From positions 310,001 through 374,000 of the forward strand of contig CAVPTA010000007.1 in assembly GCA_963708645.1 (NCBI GenBank): DNA of 64,000 bases. The letters run 5' to 3'. Every line of letters begins with the position of its first letter. Within the stretch, counting starts at the first letter, position 1. A model generated the notes under the pieces. It was not told the DNA's origin and searched no databases. It was given only the letters and a program-made list of their open reading frames with translations. This document shows positions 44,277 to 53,075 of this stretch, one piece after another. The stretch comes from RYN-133 sp963708645. Its GTDB lineage: Bacteria; Actinomycetota; Actinomycetes; Mycobacteriales; Jatrophihabitantaceae. The position numbers were made by a program, and so were the translations under genes.

Positions 44277-46040
44277 GTGCCTCGAACGACTGCTCGACCA
44301 CGCACAACCGCCTCCGCACTCAAGCGGCACTGGCTGGGCATCGCCGTGCTCACGATCGTGGTCACCGCAATAGCGGGCTTATTCGCATACCAGCACAGCA
44401 ACAAGTACCAAGCGACGGCGACTGTGCTCGTACGGCCGCTGATAGGAAACGCGTTCTCGACGACCACCTCGACCACCTCGGACGCCGTCGATGTGGCGCT
44501 GCAGACCGAATCCGGCCTGGTCTCCTCGAACAAGGTCGTCCTTCTGGCCAACGCTTCTGGATTGAATGCCAACTCCACAGACGTCTCCGCGACGGGTGGG
44601 ACCGGGACCCAATTGGTCCAGATCACGTTCACCGCAGACAGTTCGGCGGGCGCACGGCACGGCGCCAACGTCTTCGCTGACGCCTTTCTCGCGTACCGCA
44701 GGGACCTCGCCATCAAGGCAGTGGACGCCCAGGTTTCGTTACTGACCTCGAGCCAAGCCAGGCTGCAGAAAGAGCTCGCGGCAGCGCAAACCCTTGCCGC
44801 AAAGAAGAACGCGCCGAAGAGCGCGCAGTCCCAGGTCAGTCAGCTCTCGAGCCAGATCGGTTCGCTCACCTCGCAGATCAACCAGGCGAAATCCACTCCG
44901 ACTCAACCAGGGCTTTTGACGGCGCCCGCGATCTCGGCAACCGGCGGCGCGTGGTGGCTGGCCATCGCAATCACCCTCGCGGCCGCGCTCGTCGCGATCG
45001 CCGGTGGCGGACTCATTGCACTCTGGATCGAGTCGCGCAAGGACACGATCTATGCGACCTATGACCCGGCACCCGCCGATGTTCCGATCCTCGGGCTCAT
45101 CCCAGGGCTCGAGTGGAGCCCGCCCGTCCGTGAGGCGTTCCGGGTTTCTGCCACGTCGATGCTCGCGATCATCGGTAGCAGTGACACCGCGGATGGACAA
45201 CGCGGCCTGCCAATCACGGTGGCGCCGCTCACCGGTTCCGAGCCGGCGACAATGGTCGCGCGCCGGCTGGCTTCGGCGCTCGCGAACGCCGGCTACGGCA
45301 CGACGCTCGTCGACGCCGGTGTGCATGAACGCAGGATCGGCGACGTGCTCGGCCTCCCTCCGACCGCAGGTCTGTCCGAAGTCCTCCTCAAAGACCGCAA
45401 CGCGAGCGAACTTCTCGTCGAGGTCGGGCGGTTCCGCATGTTGCCCGCCGGCACCTCGGTCAGCCTCGCGCGCGACCGGTACGCCGGCGAACAGTTCAAG
45501 TCCGTCTTGGCAAGGCTCGCTGCTGACGCCGATTACGTGGTCGTCTACGGAAGCGCCGCGTCGACCGCCGACGGTCTCGCGGTTGCCTGCGCTACGCAAC
45601 GCGTGATTCTCGTCATCAACGACACGACGACCACGCACGCACAGTTGCTCGCCGCCCGCCAGGAGTTGGAGCGTCTGAACGTGAGCGTGGTCGGTGCGAT
45701 CGCCGTCCGACCGGGCAAGGGCGCCGCGAAAGCGCCGGCTTCGGCGAAGCCCGACAGCGGCGAGAAGGACGGTCGTCGCCGGCGCGCGAAGGACACCACC
45801 AAGGCGGCCAAGGCGACACCGACCGACCAGCCGGGCACCCAGGCGCCGGAAACGACGGCGAATCCCGCCACGCCTGACTCGGACGCCGATCCGCCGGCGG
45901 CCGAACCGGACACGCAAGCCGCCGCCAAGACCGAACCCGCCCGTGCTGCGCAACCGGAAAAGGCGCGCACCACCCAGCCCAGCAGAGCCCGCTCCTCGCA
46001 AGCGGCGCGAGCTCGAGCGAGTAAGCGCAGCCGCAGTTGA
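44277..46040 (+). CDS. Wzz/BY-kinase-like protein with degenerate P-loop and basic tail
   Basis: 587 residues from GTG 44277 (GGAG 10 bases upstream). Membrane helix near 20-40 (LGIAVLTIVVTAIAGLFAY), extracellular domain with coiled coil (about 150-210, LTSSQARLQKELAAAQTLAA), second helix near 222-248, and a ParA/BY-kinase-like domain (about 270-480). The pattern GLSEVLLKDR and MLPAGTSVSLARDRY follows BY-kinases, yet Walker A reads VAPLTGSEPATMVARRLA and Walker B VVVYGSAAS, both without catalytic residues. The last 105 residues are Lys/Ala/Pro/Arg-rich, not Tyr-rich. Its stop overlaps the next start (TTGA). Confidence 0.75.
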   Translation: MPRTTARPRTTASALKRHWLGIAVLTIVVTAIAGLFAYQHSNKYQATATVLVRPLIGNAFSTTTSTTSDAVDVALQTESGLVSSNKVVLLANASGLNANSTDVSATGGTGTQLVQITFTADSSAGARHGANVFADAFLAYRRDLAIKAVDAQVSLLTSSQARLQKELAAAQTLAAKKNAPKSAQSQVSQLSSQIGSLTSQINQAKSTPTQPGLLTAPAISATGGAWWLAIAITLAAALVAIAGGGLIALWIESRKDTIYATYDPAPADVPILGLIPGLEWSPPVREAFRVSATSMLAIIGSSDTADGQRGLPITVAPLTGSEPATMVARRLASALANAGYGTTLVDAGVHERRIGDVLGLPPTAGLSEVLLKDRNASELLVEVGRFRMLPAGTSVSLARDRYAGEQFKSVLARLAADADYVVVYGSAASTADGLAVACATQRVILVINDTTTTHAQLLAARQELERLNVSVVGAIAVRPGKGAAKAPASAKPDSGEKDGRRRRAKDTTKAAKATPTDQPGTQAPETTANPATPDSDADPPAAEPDTQAAAKTEPARAAQPEKARTTQPSRARSSQAARARASKRSRS

Positions 46041-47254
46041 GCGCTGGCGAGGGCCAACCACTTTCGCCAGACGAGCCACCGGCCGATTACGTCCAGTTCC
46101 TTCTCGACCTGCTCTGGCCGCAGTCCACACGCGCGGGCGAGCAGGCGCTGCCGGCCGGCGATCTCGTGGTGATTCCGTCGCCGCAGCGACCGAAGCTGCT
46201 CGTTCCGCGGCGTCCACACACCGTTGCCGCAGGAGCGATCCGCAACTTCAAGACCACCGCTTCGCGACGCGAACGGCTCAGTCTGGCGGCCTTGGGCTTG
46301 CTTGCCCGCACCGGCGGCCTCGACGTGCTACCGAGGCGGTTACGCATGCCGCACCAGCCGAGCGGCGCCGGCATCGAGGCCCACCTGTCAGCGGTTCTTG
46401 GCCGCCCGGTCCGGATCTGCGTGTACATCGGGCCGCCCCGCGCAGTGCGCAAGCCGGTCTTCCAAGTGCTCGATCAGCGAGGTGAGACGTTCGCGTTCGG
46501 CAAGCTCGGTCAAGACCGATTCACCGACGACCTCGTGCGAGCCGAAACACGCGCGGTGCAGGATCTCGGCCGGCATTCGTGGCAGCTGCTACGCGTGCCC
46601 GAAGTGATCCACTCGGGAACCTGGAACGGACACCCGCTGCTCGTGCAATCTGCGATCAAACCAGGCGTCCGACGCGAGGTAGACGGCGAGCTCGTCAAAG
46701 GCGCCATGTCCGAGCTGGCCGCACTCGGTCCGAGCGACAGCACTCCGCTGTCGGACAGCAGCTATTGGCACGCACTGCGTGACCGCATCGCCGCGGTCGG
46801 CGACTCGCCGTTCCGTGCCGCGCTGCAACGTTCGGCCGACGAGCTCTCGCCGCACGCCGCCGAGCTCTCACTGCACTTCGGGCCGTGGCACGGCGACTGG
46901 GCGCCGTGGAACATGGTCGTGCGCGCGGAGGGCGTCCACGTGTGGGACTGGGAGAAGTACGCGATCGACGTACCGGTCGGGTTCGACGCGATCCACTACT
47001 TCATCCAGGGCAGCGTCGTGGAACGCGGAATTCGTCCGGCGGATGCCTTCGCTGCGGCACTCGCCGGCGGTGCGGCACCGCTGTTACCCGACGACGCCGC
47101 CCGACCCGCGCTGCTCACCTGGCTCTACGCGCTGCATCTTGCGACGCAGTACCTCGAGGACCGCGAGATGGACGCCGGCAACACCAGAATGAGTCGGCTC
47201 TCGGACTGGTTGGGCGTCACCCTCGCGGCAGCGCGCGCCGCAACACTCACTTAG
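46037..47254 (+). CDS. Aminoglycoside phosphotransferase (APH)-like kinase of the polysaccharide cluster
   Basis: 405 residues from TTG 46037, overlapping the Wzz-like gene by 4 bases. The kinase-like C-terminal lobe has the catalytic loop FGPWHGDWAPWNMVV (HGDxxxxN, near 285-300) and the metal motif VWDWEKY (near 309), the APH/choline kinase pattern. The N-terminal 120 residues have no clear P-loop-like nucleotide motif and are unfamiliar. It could phosphorylate a sugar or lipid head group of the polysaccharide pathway. Linked translation with the P-loop-less Wzz protein is notable. Resistance function is unlikely from context. Confidence 0.65.
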   Translation: MSAGEGQPLSPDEPPADYVQFLLDLLWPQSTRAGEQALPAGDLVVIPSPQRPKLLVPRRPHTVAAGAIRNFKTTASRRERLSLAALGLLARTGGLDVLPRRLRMPHQPSGAGIEAHLSAVLGRPVRICVYIGPPRAVRKPVFQVLDQRGETFAFGKLGQDRFTDDLVRAETRAVQDLGRHSWQLLRVPEVIHSGTWNGHPLLVQSAIKPGVRREVDGELVKGAMSELAALGPSDSTPLSDSSYWHALRDRIAAVGDSPFRAALQRSADELSPHAAELSLHFGPWHGDWAPWNMVVRAEGVHVWDWEKYAIDVPVGFDAIHYFIQGSVVERGIRPADAFAAALAGGAAPLLPDDAARPALLTWLYALHLATQYLEDREMDAGNTRMSRLSDWLGVTLAAARAATLT

Positions 47255-47954
47255 TGAAGGACGTGAGGAAACAGCCGAAGTCCGGGCCGGAACGCATGGT
47301 GAGCCGGTAGTTTCCCGGCGCGCCGATGGGGATCTCCACGGAGTAGTACTTCACGTCGCCGGCGGTGTTAATCACCTGCGAGCGGACGGTGCGAGAGGTT
47401 CCGCCGCTGAGCGGATCGATGCTGACGACCGCCGTACGCATGGACTTGCTGTGTTCGGGGATCAGCTGGAAGGCCTGGGTCGAGGTCGAGGAACCTGAAC
47501 CGCCTTGCCGGTACGCCCGACGTGCCGCGGCGAAATCGCCAGCCGCCACGGTGTGAGCCCGCACTGTCGTGTTCGAGCCGACGCTGACGCAGCTGGTCGA
47601 AGAGCTGCCGGGCAAGCTCTGCAACACCGAGCCCTGATCGGCCGACGGGCTGCCTTCCTTGCCCCCGGACGGCGTGGGGTACGGCGCCGGCGAGGTCGCA
47701 GCGACACCGCTCGACTTGCCACCCGACACGCGTGAGGACGTAGTCGTTGTCGGCGCCGCGCTGGTGGGCTGCGTCGATGTCGGCGTCGATACCGCGCCGC
47801 CCGGTGAGGTCGGGCTCGACGACCCGCCGACCGACCCGCCCGAGGTAGCTGTCACGGACGGACCGTTAGGCGCAGACGACCCGGAGCAGGCGACGCACCA
47901 GGCCACCGGGACGACCAGGAGGGCGCGCAAGACCACGACACGAAGCCTTGACAC
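47247..47954 (-). CDS. Lipoprotein with Ser/Thr/Pro-rich spacer, unknown function
   Basis: 235 residues. Lipobox VAC with Cys near 23 (VPVAWCVACSGSS), a 95-residue Ser/Thr/Pro/Gly spacer, and a C-terminal globular all-beta domain (about 120-235, CVSVGSNTTVRAHTV ... DVKYYSVEIPIGAPGNYRLTM). Two Cys (near 122 and 229) may form a disulfide. I do not recognise the domain. It lies in the polysaccharide cluster next to the propeller/PKD gene (50-base gap), and may be a surface polymer or cell-wall partner. Confidence 0.6.
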   Translation of the reverse strand: MSRLRVVVLRALLVVPVAWCVACSGSSAPNGPSVTATSGGSVGGSSSPTSPGGAVSTPTSTQPTSAAPTTTTSSRVSGGKSSGVAATSPAPYPTPSGGKEGSPSADQGSVLQSLPGSSSTSCVSVGSNTTVRAHTVAAGDFAAARRAYRQGGSGSSTSTQAFQLIPEHSKSMRTAVVSIDPLSGGTSRTVRSQVINTAGDVKYYSVEIPIGAPGNYRLTMRSGPDFGCFLTSFTK

Positions 47955-48004
47955 TCGCGCGTCCTCCCTCGTCGACCAGGTGCGTCAAATCCTTCTGGCG
48001 TCGA

Positions 48005-50929
48005 TCACTGGCTGTTGAGGATCAGCGTCCAGGCGATCGACCGGCTCGTGGCCGCGTCGGTCGTGGCGGTCAGGTTACCGGCCGGGCCGGCCACAGGTGC
48101 GCCCGAGTCGGCAATCACTGCCTGGTCGGTGAGCGTTCCCGAGTCGGTCGAGCTGGCGCGGCTGACCACACCGGACGGCAGGTTGTACGTGCGAGTCGCC
48201 GTCGAGCGATCGGCCCAGAACGACACCACCCAGTCACCCGCACCGGACGTCGCCGCCGGTGTGGTGTGCGAGGCACTGCTCGTATCGAGCGCCTGCGTGG
48301 CCTGGGCCACCGGGTTGGTCGAATTCACCCCCGAGTACACGGCCACCTGAAGAGCGGCGTGGTGAACCGCACTCGTCGTGAACGTGACGTTCGAACCGGG
48401 GTCGGAAGCCGTCAGCGTCTTGCTGTAGACCGTTGTGGTCAGCGAGCTGTTCGCATACGTCGCGACCTGGTTCCAGCCGGTGACGCCGGTCGGGCCCGAC
48501 CACGTGTCGGCCGTGTTGGACGTCCAGAAGAGCAACGCGGTGTTCCCGACGGTCGCCGACGGCGGGATCGTCACTGTCTTGGTCTTGACGTTGCCGCCGG
48601 GCGCAGCCGCCCCGCCGACATAGCCGATGTTCGACGTCGGGACCGACACCGTCACGTTGTGCGAGACCGATGAGGTCGCACCCTGGTTGTCGGTGACCGT
48701 GAGCGTCACCGTGTAGGTGTTCGCGCTGGCATAGGTGTGGCTGTCGGTAGTCGACGTCGTGGAATCGCTCGAGCCGTCGCCGAAGGTCCAGTCGTACTTG
48801 ACGATCGACCCGTCGGGGTCGTTCGACGAACCGGCGTCGAAGGAGCAGTACAGCCCCGTGCACGTCGGGTCGAACGCCGCCGTAGGCGCCTGGTTCTGCT
48901 TCGGCGTCGCGGCCAGGAACATCGCCCGGTTCGACCAGTTGACGTTGCCCGGCAGACCCGGCCCGCTGACGACCACCGGCACGCCCGAGACGGTCCCGTT
49001 GCTGAAGGCGACCTTGCGCAGGAAACCGTCGGTCGAGGCGTAGTACAGGAACCCGCCCGACAGGAACATGCCGTCGGCCTGGCCGAAGTTCACCGAGCTT
49101 GTGCTGGTGAACGTGCGCTCGTCCATGATTCCGGTATCCGGCGTGAACCACTTCGAGTAGAGGTTCGGGTCGTTGGCCAGCGTGTAGTACATCCGCCCGC
49201 CGCTGTAGACCATGCCGGTGACCGTGGTCATCTTCGAGTACAAGGTCGGCACCGCACCCTGGAACGTGGTGCCGTCATGGCTGTCGACGTTGTCCCAGTT
49301 CGGGTCGTCGTACGGGTCGATCTTCACGGCCGGCCCGAACGTCGTGCCGTCGAAGGTCCGCGAGTACAGGAACCCGTCGCTGTAGCCGTAGAACACCTGG
49401 TTGCCGATCATGAACGCGCCGTGCCAGTTGCCGAAGTCGATGCCCTGGCTGTTGGCAGCGGCCGACGAGGCCGTGGTGCCGTCGAAGTTGACCGAGGTCA
49501 GGTTGTTCGAGCCGGTCGGCGTGCTGCCCAGCCATGCCGTGGCAGGCAGGGTCGTCGTCGTGCTCGTCGACGCCGGGGCGTAGCCGCCTGCGTACGGGAA
49601 GAACGCCAGGCGCGGCCGCTTGTACTTGTAGTTGCCGATCCAGTTGGTGTCGGACCCGATCCACAGACCGTCGTCGGTCGCGAGTACCGCGTAGACGGCA
49701 GAGCCCAGCGGGTTGCGGCCCGGGTTCCAGGCGAACGGACGACCGCTGACCGGGTCGAGGGCGGCCAGACCCGGCCGCGGCACGGCACCGGGCAGCGCGT
49801 GGTCGGCGCCGATCGGGTTGTTGTTCCAGCGGTTGTGTCCGCCGATGTAGACGGCGGTGTTGGTGACCTCGAGCGCCCAGACGGTGTCGCCACCGGTCTC
49901 GTCGACCCAGGTCGGCTGCGCGTTGGTGTCGCTCGGGTTGGTCTCGAACCGCGAGGTGGCGTCGCACAGCGTGTTCTTGTTGCCGCCGCCGGTCGCGTTG
50001 ATCACGAAGTACGAACCGTCGGGAGAGAACGAGATGCCGCGCACGTAGGCGTCGAAGGCCCAGTTGAAGCAGTAGGGCGAGTACCGCGACGTGGCCCACG
50101 GATCGATCGCCGCGGTGGCGCCGGTGAGGTCGATCATGACGACCTGGTCACGCAGCAGCCCGTTGGCGTACTTGAAGTCGCCGATCGCGACCATCGTCGA
50201 GCCGTCGGGCGTGACGTCGAAGTCCCACGGGCCGATCCAGCCCTGGGCGCCGCTGCCGGAGTCGTTGTGGTGCCCGGTCAGCTGGATGTTCATGAACGGG
50301 TCGAGGGCACCGGTCGTGGCGTTGAGCGAGGCCAGACCACCGTGTGCCTTGCCGCCGACCTTGGAGAACGTGCCGGCCAGGTAGAGGCGGTTGCCGCGCA
50401 CGACCATGTCGTTGATGTAGCCGAAGTTGAATGTCGGCGGCTTGAAGGTCGAGACGAGGTTGCCGGTGGTCAGGTCGAGCTCGGCGACGAACTGGGCCGC
50501 CTGGCCGTTGACCTGCGTGAACGCGCCGCCGATGTACACGGTGTTCGCGGTCGGGCCGGGGAGCACGGACTGGACGTTGCCGTTCACGTCGGGCGCGAAG
50601 CTGGTGCTCAGGGCGCCGGTAGTGCGGTCGAAGGCTGCGACGTGGTTGCGCGTCTGGCTGTTCACGGAGGTGAAGGTGCCGCCGATGATCATCGTGTTGC
50701 CGATTTGCGCGATGCTGTCGGTCTCGCCGTTGTCGACGGACGGCGTGTTCTTCGCCGGCACGGCCGAAGGCAGCGTGTTGGCCGGGCCCGGCTTCGGTGG
50801 CTGGTGCGCGACGGCCGGTGCCGCCACTGCAACGAGCGTGCCGGCTACCAGACCCAGTGCGGCGACCAGCGCGACACGCCGGCTCGTCCGCGGCCGCCAA
50901 GCCAGGCGGTGGGCATCAGAATGCTGCAT
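48005..50929 (-). CDS. Secreted beta-propeller protein with PKD domain
   Basis: 974 residues with a signal peptide (about 17-41, ending AVAHQ). Residues about 60-440 hold propeller-type blades (IAQIGNTMIIGGTFTSVN, NTVYIGGAFTQVNG, NRLYLAGTFSKVGG), like delta-60/DUF5122 repeats. A middle beta region (about 470-690) follows, then a PKD domain (about 700-785, DWTFGDGSSDSTT then YTVTLTVTDNQG) and a C-terminal beta sandwich (about 795-974). It would be an adhesion or polymer-binding protein. It stands just downstream of wbaP on the same strand, across a 51-base gap with a short repeat. Confidence 0.75.
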   Translation of the reverse strand: MQHSDAHRLAWRPRTSRRVALVAALGLVAGTLVAVAAPAVAHQPPKPGPANTLPSAVPAKNTPSVDNGETDSIAQIGNTMIIGGTFTSVNSQTRNHVAAFDRTTGALSTSFAPDVNGNVQSVLPGPTANTVYIGGAFTQVNGQAAQFVAELDLTTGNLVSTFKPPTFNFGYINDMVVRGNRLYLAGTFSKVGGKAHGGLASLNATTGALDPFMNIQLTGHHNDSGSGAQGWIGPWDFDVTPDGSTMVAIGDFKYANGLLRDQVVMIDLTGATAAIDPWATSRYSPYCFNWAFDAYVRGISFSPDGSYFVINATGGGNKNTLCDATSRFETNPSDTNAQPTWVDETGGDTVWALEVTNTAVYIGGHNRWNNNPIGADHALPGAVPRPGLAALDPVSGRPFAWNPGRNPLGSAVYAVLATDDGLWIGSDTNWIGNYKYKRPRLAFFPYAGGYAPASTSTTTTLPATAWLGSTPTGSNNLTSVNFDGTTASSAAANSQGIDFGNWHGAFMIGNQVFYGYSDGFLYSRTFDGTTFGPAVKIDPYDDPNWDNVDSHDGTTFQGAVPTLYSKMTTVTGMVYSGGRMYYTLANDPNLYSKWFTPDTGIMDERTFTSTSSVNFGQADGMFLSGGFLYYASTDGFLRKVAFSNGTVSGVPVVVSGPGLPGNVNWSNRAMFLAATPKQNQAPTAAFDPTCTGLYCSFDAGSSNDPDGSIVKYDWTFGDGSSDSTTSTTDSHTYASANTYTVTLTVTDNQGATSSVSHNVTVSVPTSNIGYVGGAAAPGGNVKTKTVTIPPSATVGNTALLFWTSNTADTWSGPTGVTGWNQVATYANSSLTTTVYSKTLTASDPGSNVTFTTSAVHHAALQVAVYSGVNSTNPVAQATQALDTSSASHTTPAATSGAGDWVVSFWADRSTATRTYNLPSGVVSRASSTDSGTLTDQAVIADSGAPVAGPAGNLTATTDAATSRSIAWTLILNSQ

Positions 50930-50952
50930 CGGAAACCTCTTCTTAGAACGAT

Positions 50953-50977
50953 GATCGTCGTTGATCGTCGTTGATCG
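50953..50977. repeat. 10-base tandem repeat between wbaP and the propeller gene
   Basis: GATCGTCGTT at 50953-50962 and 50963-50972, followed by a partial GATCG. It fills half of the 51-base gap between the wbaP stop and the propeller start. Confidence 0.75.
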
Positions 50978-50980
50978 AAC

Positions 50981-52432
50981 TCAATACGCACCTTTGGCGC
51001 GCACAACCGCACCAAAAGTCTTGATCAAGACGAGAAGGTCAAGGGAGAGGGACCAGTTCTCGACGTAGCGGAGATCGATTCGCACCGATTCCTCCCAGGT
51101 CAGCTGGCTGCGGCCGCTGATCTGCCACAGGCCGGTCATGCCGGGCTTGACCAGCAGGCGCCGCCGGACGTCGCCGCCGTACTGCTCGACCTCGGCCGGC
51201 AGCTGGGGGCGCGGACCGACCAGCGACATCGACCCGGCCAAGACGTTGAACAGCTGGGGGATCTCGTCGATCGAGAAGCGCCGGATCACCCGGCCGATGC
51301 GCGTGACGCGAGGGTCGGCCTTGATCTTGAACAACGTGCCGCCCTCGACCTCGTTGTAGGCCTGCAGGCTCGCCAGTTGGTCTTCGGCGTTGTCGACCAT
51401 GGAGCGGAACTTGACCATGCGGAACGGCTTGCCGTTCTTGCCGACGCGGGTCTGGAGGAACAGGGCCGGCCCCGCGCTCGTGACGCGCACCGCAATCGCG
51501 ACGAACGCGAGCAGCGGCGAGAACAGCATCAGCAACAGAGCGGCCGAGAGCCGGTCGAAGCCGGACTTCACCAGGCGACGCAGTCCGTGCAGTTCGGGTT
51601 CGGCAACGTAGAGCAGCGGAAGCGCCCCGACCTGCTGGATGCTCAGTCGACGTCCGGCCACCTCGGTGAGAGCCGGCAGGACGACCAGGTCGGTGTCCAT
51701 GCCTTCGAGCTGCCAGGAGATCCAGCGCAGCCGGTCGGCGCTGATGCGGTTGTCGACGACTGCGACGGTCGTCACGCCGGTCGCGCGGACCGCCTCGCGA
51801 ATGGAGTCGACGTCGCCGACCAGCGGGATCGCCCGCTCGTCGAGGTCGGTCACCGTCGCCGCATCGTCGCCGGTCACACCCGCATCGGACGGGGTGCTGA
51901 CTACACATGCGGCGCGAACCCGCAGCCCGTTGTGCGCGTTGCGCAGCAGAGTGTCGCTGAACGCGGCGATCGCGTCAGGGCCGCCGACGGCGAGCACCGG
52001 GATCAGCGCCTCGCCTGCGCGGCGCCGGCGATGCACGATCTTGCGCAGGCCGAAGCGGAAAGCAACGCTGAGCACGAGAGTGGCAGGCAGTGCGAGGAGC
52101 ACGAAGCCACGAGACAGATCGGAATGGCTGGCGTACGCGATGAACGTGCTCAGCGCGGTCACCTGAAGGAAGGCCTTGCCGAGGCGTTCGTACTCGGCCG
52201 CGCCGGCGCCGAGGATCCGCACCTCATAGGCGCGGCTCAACCCGGCGACCGCGATCCACGCGATGGGGAACAGCAGCAGCAGCGCGATCGGAATGGGCTC
52301 GAAGCTGCCGAAGGCCGTGCCGAACCGGACGCCGAACGCGGCCAGCATCGCGAAGACTGCAGCGGCGAGGTCGGCGGCTGACCGCCCCCGCCTGGTAGGC
52401 ACCGCGCCAATGTGAGGAGCGCGTCGATGCAC
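50981..52432 (-). CDS. WbaP/CpsE-type undecaprenyl-phosphate sugar-1-phosphate transferase
   Basis: 483 residues from GTG 52432. Initiates repeat-unit synthesis by moving a sugar-1-phosphate (often galactose or glucose) onto undecaprenyl phosphate. Four to five N-terminal membrane helices (about 15-130), a CoA-binding-like Rossmann domain (about 135-275) and the catalytic PHPT domain (about 290-483), with KFRSM (near 341), RRFSIDEIPQL and LVGPRP, and PGMTGLWQISGRS near 435. All hallmarks are intact. The 643-base region upstream is hairpin-rich. Confidence 0.88.
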   Translation of the reverse strand: MHRRAPHIGAVPTRRGRSAADLAAAVFAMLAAFGVRFGTAFGSFEPIPIALLLLFPIAWIAVAGLSRAYEVRILGAGAAEYERLGKAFLQVTALSTFIAYASHSDLSRGFVLLALPATLVLSVAFRFGLRKIVHRRRRAGEALIPVLAVGGPDAIAAFSDTLLRNAHNGLRVRAACVVSTPSDAGVTGDDAATVTDLDERAIPLVGDVDSIREAVRATGVTTVAVVDNRISADRLRWISWQLEGMDTDLVVLPALTEVAGRRLSIQQVGALPLLYVAEPELHGLRRLVKSGFDRLSAALLLMLFSPLLAFVAIAVRVTSAGPALFLQTRVGKNGKPFRMVKFRSMVDNAEDQLASLQAYNEVEGGTLFKIKADPRVTRIGRVIRRFSIDEIPQLFNVLAGSMSLVGPRPQLPAEVEQYGGDVRRRLLVKPGMTGLWQISGRSQLTWEESVRIDLRYVENWSLSLDLLVLIKTFGAVVRAKGAY

Positions 52433-53075
52433 TGATGTACGGCTGCTCCTGCACCAGGCCCCGATTCGAGCTGGTGAGTCGGCTGCGCCGTGGAATGGTC
52501 ACCGATCGGCGCGCTGACGATCTCGACGCGCTCGGTCAATCGGCGCAATGCACGCCCGGACAGGCCGTGGATGCTGTCCAGCGCGCGATCCGGAGTCTGG
52601 TCCGGCTGGCGTCGTACGCACGCTAGCCAGCACCACGGCGACAGCTGTCGTCGTCTTGTGGCCGGCGCCAAAGTTCGCCGGCGAGGCCCCACTCATTCCC
52701 CATGCCCCCCTGCCAGCGCGCACGAGCACACGTGTGCGCTCTCCGCTCGTCATGGCGGTGGCCACGGCGTCGCGGGGACACGAGTCTCATCATCGACGCG
52801 CCGTACCCCCCGGTATGTCGCTACATCGCCGATGAAGCCGCGATGCCGACTAGAGCAGAGCCGAGCCGGACTAAGCCCCTCGCAATATCAGCGAGCGGCT
52901 TAGGAGCGAATCGATCCACATCTCCCCGCCGTCGCGATGTGCCAGGGCTGATTCCCCAATCAGTGATCCTGACGTCCTGCGACTTAACAACAGTTTCGCA
53001 GGAAATAATCGCAGCGCAAGCCGAGATACAAAAAATGTCTGTTCGGGCAACTGTGACAAGTCTCAGACAAATTGA
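52433..53075 (-). other. Gene-free region upstream of wbaP with four hairpins
   Basis: No convincing gene; short frames are not protein-like. The half near galE is clearly AT-richer. Hairpins: CTAAGCC(C)CTCGC at 52871-52883 with GCGAG(C)GGCTTAG at 52891-52903; CTGATT-CCCC-AATCAG at 52948-52963; perfect TCCTGCGA/TCGCAGGA at 52975-53003; TGTCTG/CAGACA at 53036-53069. It follows galE on the minus strand and precedes wbaP, so it may combine a galE terminator with a structured leader for the polysaccharide operon. Confidence 0.5.

Noticed and set aside
46037..47254. Aminoglycoside resistance gene
   Set aside because: Only the general APH/choline-kinase loop is shared. The gene overlaps a polysaccharide gene and lacks the length and N-terminal lobe of known resistance enzymes.
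48737..50974. A 745-codon open frame opposite the propeller/PKD gene
   Set aside because: Arg/Val/Gly-rich text with no motif; the minus-strand gene has a signal peptide and recognisable domains.
52499..52765. An 88-codon minus-strand frame in the gap upstream of wbaP
   Set aside because: No family likeness, Arg/Ala/Thr-biased like random GC-rich sequence, and no ribosome binding site. Treated as leader or non-coding.
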